Assembly: GCA_025450375.1 (NCBI GenBank)
Contig: JANWHO010000076.1
Location: 1-6,413, forward strand
Origin: Chloroflexota bacterium
Lineage (GTDB): Bacteria; Chloroflexota; UBA5177; JANWHV01
Reading direction: 5' to 3'
Length of the DNA stretch: 6,413 nucleotides
In this document: positions 5,970-6,413 of the stretch, in pieces
How the letters are laid out: each line of letters begins with the position of its first letter
Numbering within the stretch: position 1 is the stretch's first letter
Translations under genes and position numbers: made by a program
Notes under the pieces: generated by a model
Database searches by the model: none
Seen by the model: the letters and a program-made list of their open reading frames with translations, nothing else
What the model was told of the DNA's origin: nothing

Positions 5970-6413
5970 TTACAACGGCTCTGAGAACTCCTGCTCCACG
6001 GTGATTGGGCCGCGTCCAAGGGTTCCAGCCTCTGGCGCATTCCCGTTTCCCCACACCTGGACGCCCGTGCCGTCGCGCTCGCCCGCCCACAGCAAGGTGG
6101 TACAGGTGCGGCGAAGCAGGTTCTTCCAGAGCAGGGCATGGGCGAATAGCTCCTCGTCGGAGGGGAACACCGTGAACACCGACCGCGAGGCCACCAGCAC
6201 CATCTTCTGTTTGGCCCGACTCAGGGCCACGGTCAAGCGCCGCGGATCGAGGAGGAAGTCGCCCACCAACAGCAGATAGTCAGGATCACTCTCGGTGGCG
6301 CCTACCAGAATGACCTCCCGTTCATCACCCTGGAAGCGCTCCACCGTGTTCACCGCCGAGAGGGTGACGGCGCCGGTGTCGGGATCGCGGCGGGTCAGGG
6401 TCGGCACCGCCTC
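5970..6413 (-). CDS. Superfamily 1 helicase, C-terminal end only (UvrD/Dna2/NAM7-like), cut by window edge
   Basis: The last 147 codons of a helicase; the frame runs off the right edge, so the GTG at 6407 is not a real start. Helicase motif V is VNTVERFQGDEREVILVGAT and motif VI is RRLTVALSRAKQKMVLVAS, with the motif VI arginine in ALSRAK. These are typical of the second RecA-like domain of superfamily 1 Dna2/NAM7/Upf1-like (AAA_12) helicases. The roughly 70 residues after motif VI (SDEELFAHALLWKNLLRR, then a loose Gly-rich tail ending EFSEPL) carry no domain I recognise. The ATPase Walker motifs and any nuclease or other N-terminal domain lie outside the window, so it cannot be told whether this is a repair helicase, a RecB-nuclease fusion such as the TM0106 type, or a defence helicase. 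It converges with the Uma2 gene. Confidence 0.85.
   Translation of the reverse strand, partial: EAVPTLTRRDPDTGAVTLSAVNTVERFQGDEREVILVGATESDPDYLLLVGDFLLDPRRLTVALSRAKQKMVLVASRSVFTVFPSDEELFAHALLWKNLLRRTCTTLLWAGERDGTGVQVWGNGNAPEAGTLGRGPITVEQEFSEPL

Overview
This 6.4 kb window comes from a GC-rich bacterium. The long Uma2-family nuclease with a coiled-coil tail, the PAS-rich histidine kinase and the densely packed mixture of signalling, hydrolase and toxin-antitoxin genes would fit Chloroflexota (for example Thermomicrobia-like lineages). That placement is a guess from gene content and style; there is no rRNA or marker gene. No tRNA, rRNA, CRISPR array, insertion sequence or prophage gene is visible.

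Layout. (1) 2-1913, plus strand: the cytoplasmic part of a sensor histidine kinase with two PAS-like domains, cut by the left edge, followed with a 29-base overlap by a single-domain response regulator. They form a two-component pair, with no DNA-binding output domain in the regulator. (2) 2012-2728, plus: a leaderless SGNH/GDSL-type hydrolase. (3) 2725-3395, minus: a type II toxin-antitoxin pair, a Phd/YefM-like antitoxin followed by a VapC-like PIN toxin, with a GTGA overlap. Upstream lie a near-consensus sigma-70 promoter (TTGACA-17-TACAAT) and a perfect 7-1-7 inverted repeat, the likely autoregulatory operator. (4) 3454-4962, minus: a serine hydrolase of the beta-lactamase/class C family with a DUF3471-like C-terminal domain. 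Its stop codon lies inside the -35 box of the toxin-antitoxin promoter. (5) 5179-5940, plus, divergent from the hydrolase: a Uma2 (DUF820) PD-(D/E)XK-like nuclease with a C-terminal coiled coil. (6) 5970-6413, minus, convergent with Uma2 and cut by the right edge: the C-terminal end of a superfamily 1 DNA/RNA helicase with motifs V and VI.

The kinase and regulator act together, and so do the antitoxin and toxin. The remaining genes look like independent single-gene units placed side by side, a typical accessory or shell-genome neighbourhood. Coding density is very high: the largest gap is the 216-base divergent region at 4963-5178, and no stretch over 300 bases lacks a gene. I found no convincing evidence of an undescribed multi-gene system. 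The most informative signal is the regulatory architecture in front of the toxin-antitoxin pair.
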